From: Paenibacillus sp. OV219
GTDB taxonomy: Bacteria > Bacillota > Bacilli > Paenibacillales > Paenibacillaceae
NCBI RefSeq assembly: GCF_900110075.1
Contig: NZ_FOCJ01000005.1
Location: 1 to 64,000 of the forward strand
Direction: 5' to 3'
DNA length: 64,000 nucleotides
Shown: piece after piece, positions 45,725 through 54,030 of the stretch
How the letters are laid out: each line of letters begins with the position of its first letter
Position numbering within the stretch: the first letter of the stretch is position 1
Notes under the pieces: model-generated
The model's database searches: none
Seen by the model: the letters and a program-made list of their open reading frames with translations, nothing else
What the model was told of the DNA's origin: nothing
Translations under genes and position numbers: made by a program

Positions 45725-46719
45725 TCTGATACACCTCCGAAGCGGATTCGAGGGTCAATTGCCGCAAGTAAAATATCCGAAAGCAGGGTTCCTAGCACCG
45801 TAATGACGCTAGTAATTAATATAAAGCTGCCGCACAAGTACATATCTTGAGACATGAGCGCTTTCAGCAGCATCGGTCCTGTTGTCTGCAGGTTGAGAAC
45901 AATCGAGACGATGACTTCTCCGGAAATTAGCGCGGGAAGCGTCCATCCGATCGTGCTGATGAGCGGGTTGATCGCCATGCGAACGGGGTATTTAAAGAGC
46001 AGCTTGCCTTCCGAAACACCCTTCGCTCTAGCGGTAATGACATATTGTTTCGATAATTCATCAAGCAGCATACCCCTTGTGATACGGATGAGCGAGGCAG
46101 CGGCAGACATCCCGATGACGACAACAGGTAATATCATCCTCGGCAACATGTCCATCAGCTTCGCGAAGCTCCATGGTGCATCGACGTATTGTGTGGAGAA
46201 CAGCCCCGTAATCGAAACTCCCGTCTCTATGAATATAAAATAGACGAGCATAAGTGCGATTAGGAAGCCTGGGATCGCAACGCCGATAAATCCAAGAAAG
46301 GTAAACACATAATCGAGAATCGAATATTGGTGTGTTGCCGAATAAATGCCGATTGGAATGGCCACGAGCCAAACGAAGATAAGAGAAACAAGCGATATGG
46401 TGACCGTCAGACCAAGTCTTGGCCAGATGACGTCAGCAACTGGCATATTGTACTGGAACGAACGACCCAGATCTCCGTGAAAGACAATATCTTTAATCCA
46501 ATAGACATATTGGACGATTAACGATTGATCCAGACCGTATTGTGCTTTCAAGCTCAAGATAGCGCTCTCTGAAACATCATTACCTGCTAGCTTCAATTGT
46601 TGAACATAGTTGGTCAAGAAATCACCTGGAGGCAGCTGAATGATGACAAACACGATAACACTTATCGCGATCAACAACGGAATAAGCTGTAGTACGCGGT
46701 ACGAAATATAATTTAGCAT
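45721..46719 (-). CDS. oppB: Oligopeptide ABC transporter permease, OppB-like
   Basis: A 332-residue permease of six spans. The N-terminus YISYRVLQLIPLLIAISVIVF and the EAA loop TARAKGVSEGKLLFKYPVRMA are typical of OppB. The gene follows the binding-protein gene after a 104-base gap that carries a long hairpin, which may lower expression of the permease relative to the binding protein. AAGGAGGG lies before the ATG. Ends in a 4-base overlap with OppC. Confidence 0.92.
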   Translation of the reverse strand: MLNYISYRVLQLIPLLIAISVIVFVIIQLPPGDFLTNYVQQLKLAGNDVSESAILSLKAQYGLDQSLIVQYVYWIKDIVFHGDLGRSFQYNMPVADVIWPRLGLTVTISLVSLIFVWLVAIPIGIYSATHQYSILDYVFTFLGFIGVAIPGFLIALMLVYFIFIETGVSITGLFSTQYVDAPWSFAKLMDMLPRMILPVVVIGMSAAASLIRITRGMLLDELSKQYVITARAKGVSEGKLLFKYPVRMAINPLISTIGWTLPALISGEVIVSIVLNLQTTGPMLLKALMSQDMYLCGSFILITSVITVLGTLLSDILLAAIDPRIRFGGVSE

Positions 46720-46755
46720 GCGGTTCCCTCCTTCATTGTACGCCGCAAACCTAGT

Positions 46756-46813
46756 AACGAACCAAGAGCCCAGCCACCTTGTATCGGCTCCCTGGGCTCC
46801 TGTAAGGTTCGTT
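46756..46813 (-). other. Intercistronic hairpin between binding protein and permease
   Basis: Two nested stems, AACGAACC/GGTTCGTT and GAGCCCAG/CTGGGCTC, around a loop of about 18 bases, with no T tract on the minus strand. It probably guards the 3' end of the binding-protein mRNA or reduces read-through, the usual way to keep binding protein in excess. Confidence 0.65.
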
Positions 46814-46823
46814 GACTTACTTA

Positions 46824-48860
46824 TTATTTACCGAAGAAGAATTGCTCTCCGCTAAAGTCTGAGGCGATCGCAAAGCTGCTATCGCTCGGAATATTATGGA
46901 GCTTGGCGTTGACGATGAGCGGTTGTTTCACTTCGCTCAGCGGAACGAATGCCCACACGTTTTTATTCATTTCTTGCTTCACCTGCTCAATGATTTTCTT
47001 CGCATTGTCAGGATCAGTAGCCAATGCTTGGTCGATGAGATCATACAGTTTCTTCACGTCTGCAGGTGGCTCTTTACCTTGTTTGCCTGAGCTTGAATGC
47101 CACTGATCCCACTGCGGAGCCCACATGCCTTGACCCCAATCGCCCATATACCAAAGTGGTGTATGCATCCAAATGACTGTCGCCTGAAGGTCATTGGCGG
47201 TATTACGTTGACCCCATAGCGTTTGGTCTATCGTCTTCATCGTTACGTTTAGTCCGAGTGCTTTCCACATTTCGACGATTAGCTGTGTATACGGAACGAT
47301 ATCCGGCGCTTGAGCACCTACTTCAAACGGAATTGTAAATACTTTTCCGTCAGGGCCTAACCGTTTGCCGTCCGAGTTTTTCTTCATACCCATATCGTCA
47401 AGCAGCTGGTTCGCTTGATCCAAATCGAACGTAGGATCAACGATGTCGCCCGGCTTAGCGAAACCATAATAGATCGTATCGATAAGCTCTTGGCGGTTGA
47501 TCGCCAGATTAAGCGCTTTGCGGAATCGAACGTCCTGAACGACTTTCTGCCAGTTCGGATCTTTGTAGGTCAAGTTGAGGAAAATATCTGTCGGTGTAAC
47601 GTGCATGTTGTTAAGCACCGCTTTGTACTTGTCCTTCTCGTTTTCTTTGTACAGAGACATCTTGACGAGGGAAGCCGATTCGCGGGAGAAGTCAACTTCG
47701 CCGGCGATCGTTTTCAAACCAACCATTTCAATGTCCGTTACGAGCGAGCTTTCGATTTTATCGATATAAGGAAGTTGGTTACCTGCCGTATCGACTTTAA
47801 AGTAGTACGGATTCCGTTCATACGTCGTTAAGCTCTGGGTCGCTTTTGTAATAATCCATGGATAAAGCGATGGGAATCCAATCGCTTCCGAATGATTCAA
47901 TTTCCAGTTTGTAATATCCTTGAAGTTGAATAGATTCACCCACTCGCCTTTTTTAAAGCCGGCTTTCTTGATTTCCGGCTCCAATTGATCGAGCGGTGTG
48001 TACTTGGTGTGGAATTTCTTAAGGAAGTGAGCAGGTTTCAGAAGTTCCGTATATCCACGCCAGCCTTGAATGGCAAGTCGGATTAGGAGACCACCGTAGG
48101 GACGGTCAAACGAGAGCTTGAAAGTGAACTCGTCGATGACATCAAGCTTCAATGGTGCACCGTCAGCTACACCGCCGGATTGAAGATATAATGGGAAGAT
48201 CGGCGTCAGTGCCTTATTCATCAGAACATCCTCAACCGTGAACCGGATATCCTCCGTCGTTACAGGCTCTCCATCGGACCATTTCAGTCCTTTACGCATT
48301 TGGAACGTAATGGATTTCTGGTCATCGCTCAATTGATAATCTTTGAGCACGTTGCCTGTAAGCTTCTCTCCGAGAATACCTGGGGTATTGAGCAGCGGCT
48401 CGTTGTCCATAACGAATACGTCCGCATCCCAGTTCGCAACCGATGTAACCGTTTTCAAAGTTCCGCCGAATGAGCCAACTTCATACTTCAACTCATCCTC
48501 TGTCATTTCATTCGTAAGTTTGTAGTCTGCAGGTAAACGATCTTTCACAGCAGGAAGGCCCTTGCTATCTAATACTGGTGACTGATGGAATTCTGTAATC
48601 TGCCCATCTGTAGATGTGTTCGTTGCATCGTTCGTTGCGTCGTTCTTTGAATCGTTTGTTGCATCGTTCGTTGCTGTGTCTGTTGAATTGTTAGCGGTGT
48701 TGTCTGCCGTATTCGTTGTCGTGTTGTCATTCTTGGTGGTTGCGTTCGAAGTGCCTTTCGAGTTTGAAGAGTTATCATTGCCATAACAACCTGTTAAAGC
48801 GAGCGTACAAATGAGAGCGGTTACAAGAGATACTAGCAAAAGCTTTCTCCTTAACTTCAT
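46824..48860 (-). CDS. oppA: Oligopeptide ABC transporter substrate-binding lipoprotein
   Basis: A 678-residue lipoprotein of the SBP family 5 (peptide/nickel). The signal peptide (residues 1-24) ends in the lipobox LTGC. Residues about 30-85 are a low-complexity linker of Asn, Asp, Thr and Ala (repeats of NDATND type). The binding domain shows LKWSDGEPVTTEDIRFTVED, GDQ-free, and the long C-terminal domain typical of large SBPs. It delivers the substrate to OppBC. GGAGGG precedes the ATG, and a promoter lies at 48914-48942. The size, near 680, is larger than classical OppA. Confidence 0.9.
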   Translation of the reverse strand: MKLRRKLLLVSLVTALICTLALTGCYGNDNSSNSKGTSNATTKNDNTTTNTADNTANNSTDTATNDATNDSKNDATNDATNTSTDGQITEFHQSPVLDSKGLPAVKDRLPADYKLTNEMTEDELKYEVGSFGGTLKTVTSVANWDADVFVMDNEPLLNTPGILGEKLTGNVLKDYQLSDDQKSITFQMRKGLKWSDGEPVTTEDIRFTVEDVLMNKALTPIFPLYLQSGGVADGAPLKLDVIDEFTFKLSFDRPYGGLLIRLAIQGWRGYTELLKPAHFLKKFHTKYTPLDQLEPEIKKAGFKKGEWVNLFNFKDITNWKLNHSEAIGFPSLYPWIITKATQSLTTYERNPYYFKVDTAGNQLPYIDKIESSLVTDIEMVGLKTIAGEVDFSRESASLVKMSLYKENEKDKYKAVLNNMHVTPTDIFLNLTYKDPNWQKVVQDVRFRKALNLAINRQELIDTIYYGFAKPGDIVDPTFDLDQANQLLDDMGMKKNSDGKRLGPDGKVFTIPFEVGAQAPDIVPYTQLIVEMWKALGLNVTMKTIDQTLWGQRNTANDLQATVIWMHTPLWYMGDWGQGMWAPQWDQWHSSSGKQGKEPPADVKKLYDLIDQALATDPDNAKKIIEQVKQEMNKNVWAFVPLSEVKQPLIVNAKLHNIPSDSSFAIASDFSGEQFFFGK

Positions 48861-48913
48861 TTACAACCCTCCGATACCTTTGTTTGTTTTTGAGTTTATT
48901 GGACTCACCATCA

Positions 48914-48942
48914 TTATTATGTGAGATTACCCACAAATTCAA
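48914..48942 (-). promoter_or_regulatory. Promoter for the oligopeptide transporter operon
   Basis: On the minus strand TTGAAT (48937-48942) and TAATAA (48914-48919) stand exactly 17 bases apart, about 54 bases before the start of the binding-protein gene. Confidence 0.6.
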
Positions 48943-49033
48943 TAAAAGATTTCTGTTTTTTCTGAATTTTGAATAAGAAGTAAAGATCGCCCACTCGGTA
49001 ACAAATTTTGCAGTCCATATGCCCACATAAAAC

Positions 49034-49060
49034 AAAAAAAGCCCCACAAGGGGACTTTTT
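49034..49060 (-). terminator. Intrinsic terminator after the AraC-family gene
   Basis: CCCC/GGGG stem with TTGT loop, extended by A/T pairs, and T7 on the minus strand. 18 bases past the stop at 49078. Confidence 0.88.
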
Positions 49061-49077
49061 GTCGAATGTAAGCGATT

Positions 49078-49947
49078 TCAATTTGTTATATGCTGTTCGC
49101 GCATCTGCTGAGGTGTAAGTCCGTAATACAGTTTGAACAACCGATAAAATTGTGATTTATCGGAATAACCCACACTCTTTCCAATAGAACCCACACATTC
49201 GACAGTCTCGAGCAGCATGCGCTTCGCCTCTCGAAGTCTTACTTTCTGGACGTACTCGGTAAACGTATAGCCGCAGCAAACTTTGAACATTTTGCTAATG
49301 TAATAAGAGGAATAATAGCTTTCTTTGGCAAGATCTTGGAGTGTGATCGGGGAGGCATAATGTTGTTCGATATATGACAATAGCTTTGGCAGTAATATCT
49401 GAATGTCTTGGGTTGCTCCGTTTTGAAGATTGTCCTGCATCCTACGAAAAGCAGAAGTTAGCAGCAGCGTTGTGTAGCCGCTTAGCATGGCTCGATAACC
49501 GTAGTTCTTATTCGTGTACTCCATGTACATCGTTTCGAGCAACTCCTCCAGCTCCAGTATGGAGCCGCCTATAAACCGGATTTGTCGCGAAGATCGCTGC
49601 AGAGTAGGATGAAACTCTAGAAAAAGCTCTTGTGAAAAAAAGCTTTCGTCCGGTTCAAGTGAAATCAATTGTCTGTTGTAGAAATCAGTTTGAATCAAAA
49701 TATTCATATACTCCATACCTTCTACATCCTCGAATGAATGACGATCGCCTACATTCATCCATAACAAATCACCACGCTGGACCTTATACGTTTGGTCGTT
49801 TACCTGGTGTCTACCTGTACCTCGCAAAATATACACTAGTTCGACAAAATTATGGGTGTGCTCGGGCTCATGCGAGTGATTCGACAACTTTAGCAGTGCG
49901 ATTCGCTCATCGTTCTGAATGAAATCAATAGCTTGGTAGACATTCAT
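49078..49947 (-). CDS. AraC family transcriptional regulator
   Basis: A 289-residue regulator. The N-terminal cupin (about 10-130) contains HEPEHTHNFVELVYILRGTG and GDRHSFEDV, binding a small ligand. The C-terminal pair of HTHs (about 190-285) reads LQDLAKESYYSSYYISKMFK and VGSIGKSVGYSDKSQFYRLFKLYYGLTPQQMREQ. AraC proteins of this type control nearby sugar uptake genes. It lies 5' of the oligopeptide transporter operon on the same strand, separated by its own terminator, and may activate that operon. The start has GAGGG upstream. Confidence 0.92.
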   Translation of the reverse strand: MNVYQAIDFIQNDERIALLKLSNHSHEPEHTHNFVELVYILRGTGRHQVNDQTYKVQRGDLLWMNVGDRHSFEDVEGMEYMNILIQTDFYNRQLISLEPDESFFSQELFLEFHPTLQRSSRQIRFIGGSILELEELLETMYMEYTNKNYGYRAMLSGYTTLLLTSAFRRMQDNLQNGATQDIQILLPKLLSYIEQHYASPITLQDLAKESYYSSYYISKMFKVCCGYTFTEYVQKVRLREAKRMLLETVECVGSIGKSVGYSDKSQFYRLFKLYYGLTPQQMREQHITN

Positions 49948-50187
49948 TTATTAGCCCTCTTTCTTCCGCAGAAAGCCCCTTTGCAATCGCCAACTGCGAT
50001 TATTTTGCGTGACAGTACTACATTCGCCAATTCCTTAACATTCCCTCCTATCCCACATTGCTCACATTTAAATTGTTATTTGTATGCATGGACCCATTAA
50101 AACTTGTCTCAGTGAGCGTAGCAGGAACAGGGGAAATGATATCGAATGTTGTAAATCAATCACATATTCCTTTAGGAGGAGCAGCCA

Positions 50188-50823
50188 TTGATCCGCAAGC
50201 TACTTCCATATGCCATCGCACTTATGAGCATCTTGTACGTATTCGTCATTCCAGCCGAACCAGCAGGCATGAAGCTGGTTTTCAAGCTGATTCCAATGGC
50301 GCTCATCCTGACGTATGCCAGCCTGCTTTGTCCGCCTGCAAGGCAGCCGAAGCATTGGCTGCTCTTGTTCGGGCTATTCTTCTCCATGTGCGGCGACGGA
50401 CTCATGAAATGGTTCGTTCCCGGGCTCTCCGCATTTCTGATCGGACATATGTTCTACATCGCATCTTTCACGAGGCAGCTCCGTTTCTCCTGGCCGCGTG
50501 CCGCAACTCTTCTACCGATTGCTCTCTATGCCGGGTATATGGGCCACCGCCTTATGAACGCGCTTCAAGACAGCGGGGACGGCGGACTCATAGCGCCTGT
50601 TCTCGTTTATATCACCATTATCTCGTTGATGGCTTGGACGGCGATATTAACAGGCAATCGTAACGCGATAATCGGATCGCTGCTCTTCCTGGCCTCCGAC
50701 TCCATCCTCTCTTGGAACATGTTCGTTTCGGACATCTCCTATTCCACGATATGGATTATGAGCACCTACTATGCGGCGCAGTTTTTCATTGCCAGCAGCA
50801 TTCGGGAATCCTCTGCTAGGTGA
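50188..50823 (+). CDS. Lysoplasmalogenase, YhhN family
   Basis: A 211-residue membrane protein with eight likely spans. FFSMCGDGLMKW and ASDSILSWNMF carry the two Asp motifs (CGDxLM and SDSxLS) that define the YhhN/TMEM86 family, which cleaves the vinyl-ether bond of lysoplasmalogens. It starts at TTG, which is set by AGGAGG 8 bases before it; an ATG further along (about 50236) would cut off the first span. It is a single gene ended by the hairpin at 50871. About 230 bases of upstream DNA hold no clear gene. Confidence 0.85.
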   Translation: MIRKLLPYAIALMSILYVFVIPAEPAGMKLVFKLIPMALILTYASLLCPPARQPKHWLLLFGLFFSMCGDGLMKWFVPGLSAFLIGHMFYIASFTRQLRFSWPRAATLLPIALYAGYMGHRLMNALQDSGDGGLIAPVLVYITIISLMAWTAILTGNRNAIIGSLLFLASDSILSWNMFVSDISYSTIWIMSTYYAAQFFIASSIRESSAR

Positions 50824-50870
50824 CGAAATAGGAGCAGTGCGCTAACGCAGCTCCCTTGATCCGATAATAA

Positions 50871-50896
50871 AAAAGAGCCCGATCCTGGGCTCTTTT
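50871..50896. terminator. Bidirectional terminator
   Basis: AAAAGAGCCC/GGGCTCTTTT with GATCCT loop, between convergent genes (stops at 50823 and 50908). Its left flank TTGATCCGATAATAAAA resembles that of the GCCGCG-family elements. Confidence 0.9.
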
Positions 50897-50907
50897 CGTT
50901 AATTTGA

Positions 50908-51351
50908 TTAAAAAGTATTGTATACATTTTCACATTCTGCACCGGTCGGTTCATAAAAACAGTGCTTCTTCCATCGTCCTACGAATGGCTGATTATACCA
51001 GGTTGCCGGACATGGCCCAGGATTATCGAACGATCCTGGACGGAAATACCATAAGGAGAATTTGGCTGGCCAATTCCGCTCACCATTCACCGCCCGTTGC
51101 GCCAGTCGGCGTTCCCTCTCTCTTGCATTTTGATAGTACATACCATGTTGCAACGCTTCGAAGGCATGCGGTTGGTTGATCATTTGAGGAATTGTCCGGA
51201 TATCTTTAAAATCAGAGCAGTTCGCTCTTATTCGGTTAATGCCAACATTTCCAACAAGGAGCATGCCCATTTCGCCTTCGGTCTCAGCTTCAGCTCGAAG
51301 CAACCTCGCCAGCATATCAATATCCTGTTTTCTGGATTTTACGACAGCCAT
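50908..51351 (-). CDS. cwlJ: Spore cortex-lytic cell wall hydrolase, CwlJ-like
   Basis: A 147-residue Hydrolase_2 (SleB/CwlJ) protein. LARLLRAEAETEGEMGMLLV holds the catalytic Glu21, followed by GNVGINRIRANCSDFKDIRT, and GRWKKHCFYEPT near the end. It has no signal peptide, like CwlJ, which is placed in the spore coat and cleaves cortex muramic-delta-lactam peptidoglycan at germination. Its presence shows a spore former. GAGGTG lies before the ATG. No GerQ-type partner was seen next to it. Confidence 0.92.
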   Translation of the reverse strand: MAVVKSRKQDIDMLARLLRAEAETEGEMGMLLVGNVGINRIRANCSDFKDIRTIPQMINQPHAFEALQHGMYYQNARERERRLAQRAVNGERNWPAKFSLWYFRPGSFDNPGPCPATWYNQPFVGRWKKHCFYEPTGAECENVYNTF

Positions 51352-51405
51352 TGGCTCACCTCTTTAGATTTCTAGACTCATCATATTGTAGGTGAAGCGG
51401 ATGTG

Positions 51406-51573
51406 TTACTCTGGCAAAATAGAAAGGATTACTAATGAATACATAGCGGTACCACATTCGCCACCCATCGGGCTTTGGTTGATGACTTTCCACCCATTCT
51501 CAAGCATATTATTCAATTCATCGAGATTGTTTTTCTTTTCGGAAATGTAATAAACAACGATTGCTTTCTGCAT
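51406..51573 (-). CDS. Small protein of 55 residues, hypothetical
   Basis: A short frame, MQKAIVVYYISEKKNNLDEL then NNMLENGWKVINQSPMGGEC, with AGGGAG 9 bases before the ATG. The pattern of an N-terminal strand, a charged helix, the GW turn and a C-terminal strand (YSLVILSILPE) is that of DUF4177-type small proteins of Bacilli. The function is unknown. The gene lies 54 bases 5' of the CwlJ-like gene on the same strand and may be co-transcribed. Confidence 0.7.
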   Translation of the reverse strand: MQKAIVVYYISEKKNNLDELNNMLENGWKVINQSPMGGECGTAMYSLVILSILPE

Positions 51574-51731
51574 TTTTCAAGTCTCCCTTCCATAATTGAT
51601 CTTGTAATTTACCGTATCCGATTCCGAAGGAAATTGTGATCCCATCGAAAAAACGTTACGATAGAGTTAACAGCTAGATTAGCAGACTCCGTTCGCCAAA
51701 TCGATCGACGAATTCAGAGGAGGAATCGAAT

Positions 51732-52712
51732 ATGGATTACACACGCCTCGGCCAAACCGGCCTGGAGGTATCCAGACTATGTCTGGGCTGCATGAGCTAC
51801 GGCATACCGTCAAGAGGATCGCATTCGTGGACGCTTGACGAAGAGCGAAGCCGCCCTTTCATCCGTAAGGCGATTGAGCTCGGCATTAATTTCTTCGATA
51901 CGGCCAACGTTTACTCGGATGGCACGAGCGAAGAAATCGTGGGACGCGCGCTGAAGGATTTCGCCCGGCGCGAGGACGTCGTCATCGCGACCAAAGTTCA
52001 CGGCCGCATGCGGCCAGGCCCGAACGGCGCCGGTTTATCGCGTAAAGCGATTCTAAGCGAAGTGGACGACAGCCTCCAAAGACTCGGCACGGACTATATC
52101 GATCTCTATCAAATTCACCGCTTTGATTCGCATACGCCGATCGAAGAAACGATGGAAGCGCTGCATGACGTCGTCAAGTCCGGCAAGGCCCGCTATATTG
52201 GCGCTTCATCCATGTACGCCTGGCAGTTTCTCAAAGCGCAGTTCACGGCGGAGAAGCACGGCTGGACCAAATTTGTGAGCATGCAAAATCATTTGAATCT
52301 GCTGTACCGCGAGGAAGAACGAGAAATGCTTCCGCTCTGCCAAGATCTCGGTGTAGGCGTTATTCCGTGGAGCCCACTGGCCCGCGGCCGCTTGACGCGA
52401 GGTTGGGACGAAATCAGCGAACGGTCGGAAACCGACGCGTTCGGCAAGACGCTATATACGTCCGCCGTCGAGTCGGACCGAGCGATCGTCGAACGCGTTA
52501 GGAGCATCGCGGCCGAGCGCGGGGTACCGCAAGCTCAAGTGGCACTGGCCTGGTTGCTGAGCAAATCCGCGGTCACGGCGCCAATCATCGGCGCGACGAA
52601 GCCCGAACATTTGGACGATGCGACAGCGGCGCTCTCGCTCTCGCTCACTGCAAGCGAAATCCATGAGCTGGAAGAACTGTACCAGCCACATCCCATACTG
52701 GGCTTCCAGTGA
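51732..52712 (+). CDS. Aldo/keto reductase
   Basis: A 326-residue TIM-barrel reductase. The catalytic tetrad is visible: Asp in FFDTANVYSDGTSEE, the Tyr in the same stretch, Lys in VVIATKVHG and His in YQIHRFD. The C-terminus has the NADPH-binding TAPIIGATKPEHLDDA. It reduces aldehydes or ketones with NADPH. GAGGAGG precedes the ATG. It is followed after 3 bases by an acyl-CoA dehydrogenase-like gene, an unusual pair that suggests a joint oxidation/reduction of a side-chain compound. Confidence 0.93.
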   Translation: MDYTRLGQTGLEVSRLCLGCMSYGIPSRGSHSWTLDEERSRPFIRKAIELGINFFDTANVYSDGTSEEIVGRALKDFARREDVVIATKVHGRMRPGPNGAGLSRKAILSEVDDSLQRLGTDYIDLYQIHRFDSHTPIEETMEALHDVVKSGKARYIGASSMYAWQFLKAQFTAEKHGWTKFVSMQNHLNLLYREEEREMLPLCQDLGVGVIPWSPLARGRLTRGWDEISERSETDAFGKTLYTSAVESDRAIVERVRSIAAERGVPQAQVALAWLLSKSAVTAPIIGATKPEHLDDATAALSLSLTASEIHELEELYQPHPILGFQ

Positions 52713-52715
52713 GCC

Positions 52716-53882
52716 ATGATGAAACGATTCATTGACAGCCCCATCCGCAATGAAGAAGAACGGGACCGAGCCGCACTCGTCGAGCGGCTGGCAGCTCGAT
52801 TCGCGGAACGTGCGCCCCAGTACGATCGCGAGGGCTCGTTTCCGTTTGAGAATTTTGCCGACCTGCGGGAGGATGGCTATCTCAAGCTGACCGTTCCTCG
52901 GGCTTTCGGCGGCGATGAAATCTCGCTGTACGAGTTCGTCTTATTGCAGGAACGGCTCGCTTACGGGGATGGCTCGACCTCGCTTGCCGTCGGTTGGCAT
53001 CTCGGCCAAATCATGCATTTGCGCACGACCGGAAAGTGGCCGGCGGAGACGTTCGAGGCACTGTGTCGCTCAGTCGTAAAGGACGGCACGATGATCAACA
53101 CGTTTGCCAGCGAAGCGTCCTCCGGCAGCCCGAGCCGCGGCGGCCGTCCAGAGACGACCGCGGTTGCCGCGGACGGCGGTTGGCGGATTTCGGGACGCAA
53201 GACATTCAGCACGCTGTCGCCGATTCTCGATCGTTTCGTCGTGTCCGCCTATATCCCGGACGAAGACTGTACGGCCGATTTTCTCGTCCATCGGTCGGAC
53301 CGGGTATCGATCGTGGAGACATGGGACACGATCGGGATGCGTGCGACGGGTAGCCATGACGTCGTGCTTGACGGGGCCTTCGCCGGTGCGGACAGCCGGC
53401 TGACCGGCAAAGGCACGGATGACGGCGGTGGTTGGCTGCTGCATATTCCGGCCTGCTACATGGGTATCGCCCTCTCCGCGCGCGACTATGCACTTGCATT
53501 CGCACGCACTTATAAGCCCAATTCCTTGGATAAGCCAATTGCCACCCTCCCTTCTGTTCAACAGACGATCGGGGAGATGGAGATCGAGCTTCGTACCGCC
53601 CGCACGCTGTTGTATGCGGCAGCCGAAAGATGGGATAAGGAACCTGCGGAAAGAACCGCGATGAAACCTGAGCTCGGATTAGCGAAATATACGGTCACGA
53701 ACAACGCCATCCGCGTCGTGGACTTGGCCATGCGTATCGTTGGCGGCACCAGTCTGTCGCGTGCGAATCCGCTAGAGCGCTATTACCGTGACGTCCGCGC
53801 CGGCTTGCACAACCCCCCGATGGACAGTTCGGTCATCCAGACATTGGCCTCGTCCGCGCTTGATGAAGGTTCGCATTCGTAG
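52716..53882 (+). CDS. Acyl-CoA dehydrogenase family protein
   Basis: A 388-residue flavoprotein. The N-terminal helical domain (GYLKLTVPRAFGGDEISLYEF), the middle beta-domain (WRISGRKTFSTLSPILDRFV, GMRATGSHDVVLDGAFA) and the C-terminal helices (KPELGLAKYTVTNNAIRVVD, RDVRAGLHNPPMDS) follow the family. RDVRAGL-HNPP is closer to the group D/nitroalkane or sulfur-compound monooxygenase-like members than to fatty acyl-CoA enzymes, so the substrate is uncertain. The two adjacent ATGs at 52716 have no ribosome binding site and depend on coupling to the upstream reductase. Confidence 0.88.
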   Translation: MMKRFIDSPIRNEEERDRAALVERLAARFAERAPQYDREGSFPFENFADLREDGYLKLTVPRAFGGDEISLYEFVLLQERLAYGDGSTSLAVGWHLGQIMHLRTTGKWPAETFEALCRSVVKDGTMINTFASEASSGSPSRGGRPETTAVAADGGWRISGRKTFSTLSPILDRFVVSAYIPDEDCTADFLVHRSDRVSIVETWDTIGMRATGSHDVVLDGAFAGADSRLTGKGTDDGGGWLLHIPACYMGIALSARDYALAFARTYKPNSLDKPIATLPSVQQTIGEMEIELRTARTLLYAAAERWDKEPAERTAMKPELGLAKYTVTNNAIRVVDLAMRIVGGTSLSRANPLERYYRDVRAGLHNPPMDSSVIQTLASSALDEGSHS

Positions 53883-53974
53883 GTAAGCCGCTGCAGATGA
53901 TGCACGGCCGACGCCATCACGCAGCTTATTGACATTGAAGCAAGGCGCTTTCGGCGCTATTAGAGCGAACACAC

Positions 53975-54000
53975 AAGCCGCTAGATTCTACTAGCGGCTT
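53975..54000. terminator. Bidirectional terminator
   Basis: AAGCCGCTAG/CTAGCGGCTT with an ATTCTA loop, between convergent genes with stops at 53882 and 54031. Confidence 0.85.
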
Positions 54001-54030
54001 CTTTGCCGTTCATGAACGCAAACACAACAA

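Noticed and set aside
48569-48784. Minus-strand frame rich in Thr, Gln and Arg
   Set aside because: It is an out-of-frame reading of the low-complexity linker of the binding protein.
50058-50663. Plus-strand frame of 201 codons overlapping the lysoplasmalogenase
   Set aside because: The N-terminal 34 residues look protein-like, but the rest is a shadow of the YhhN gene in another frame; at most a short remnant.
52994-53561. Several frames of 100-163 codons within the acyl-CoA dehydrogenase gene
   Set aside because: High-GC third positions give random long frames; products are Arg-rich and unlike any family.
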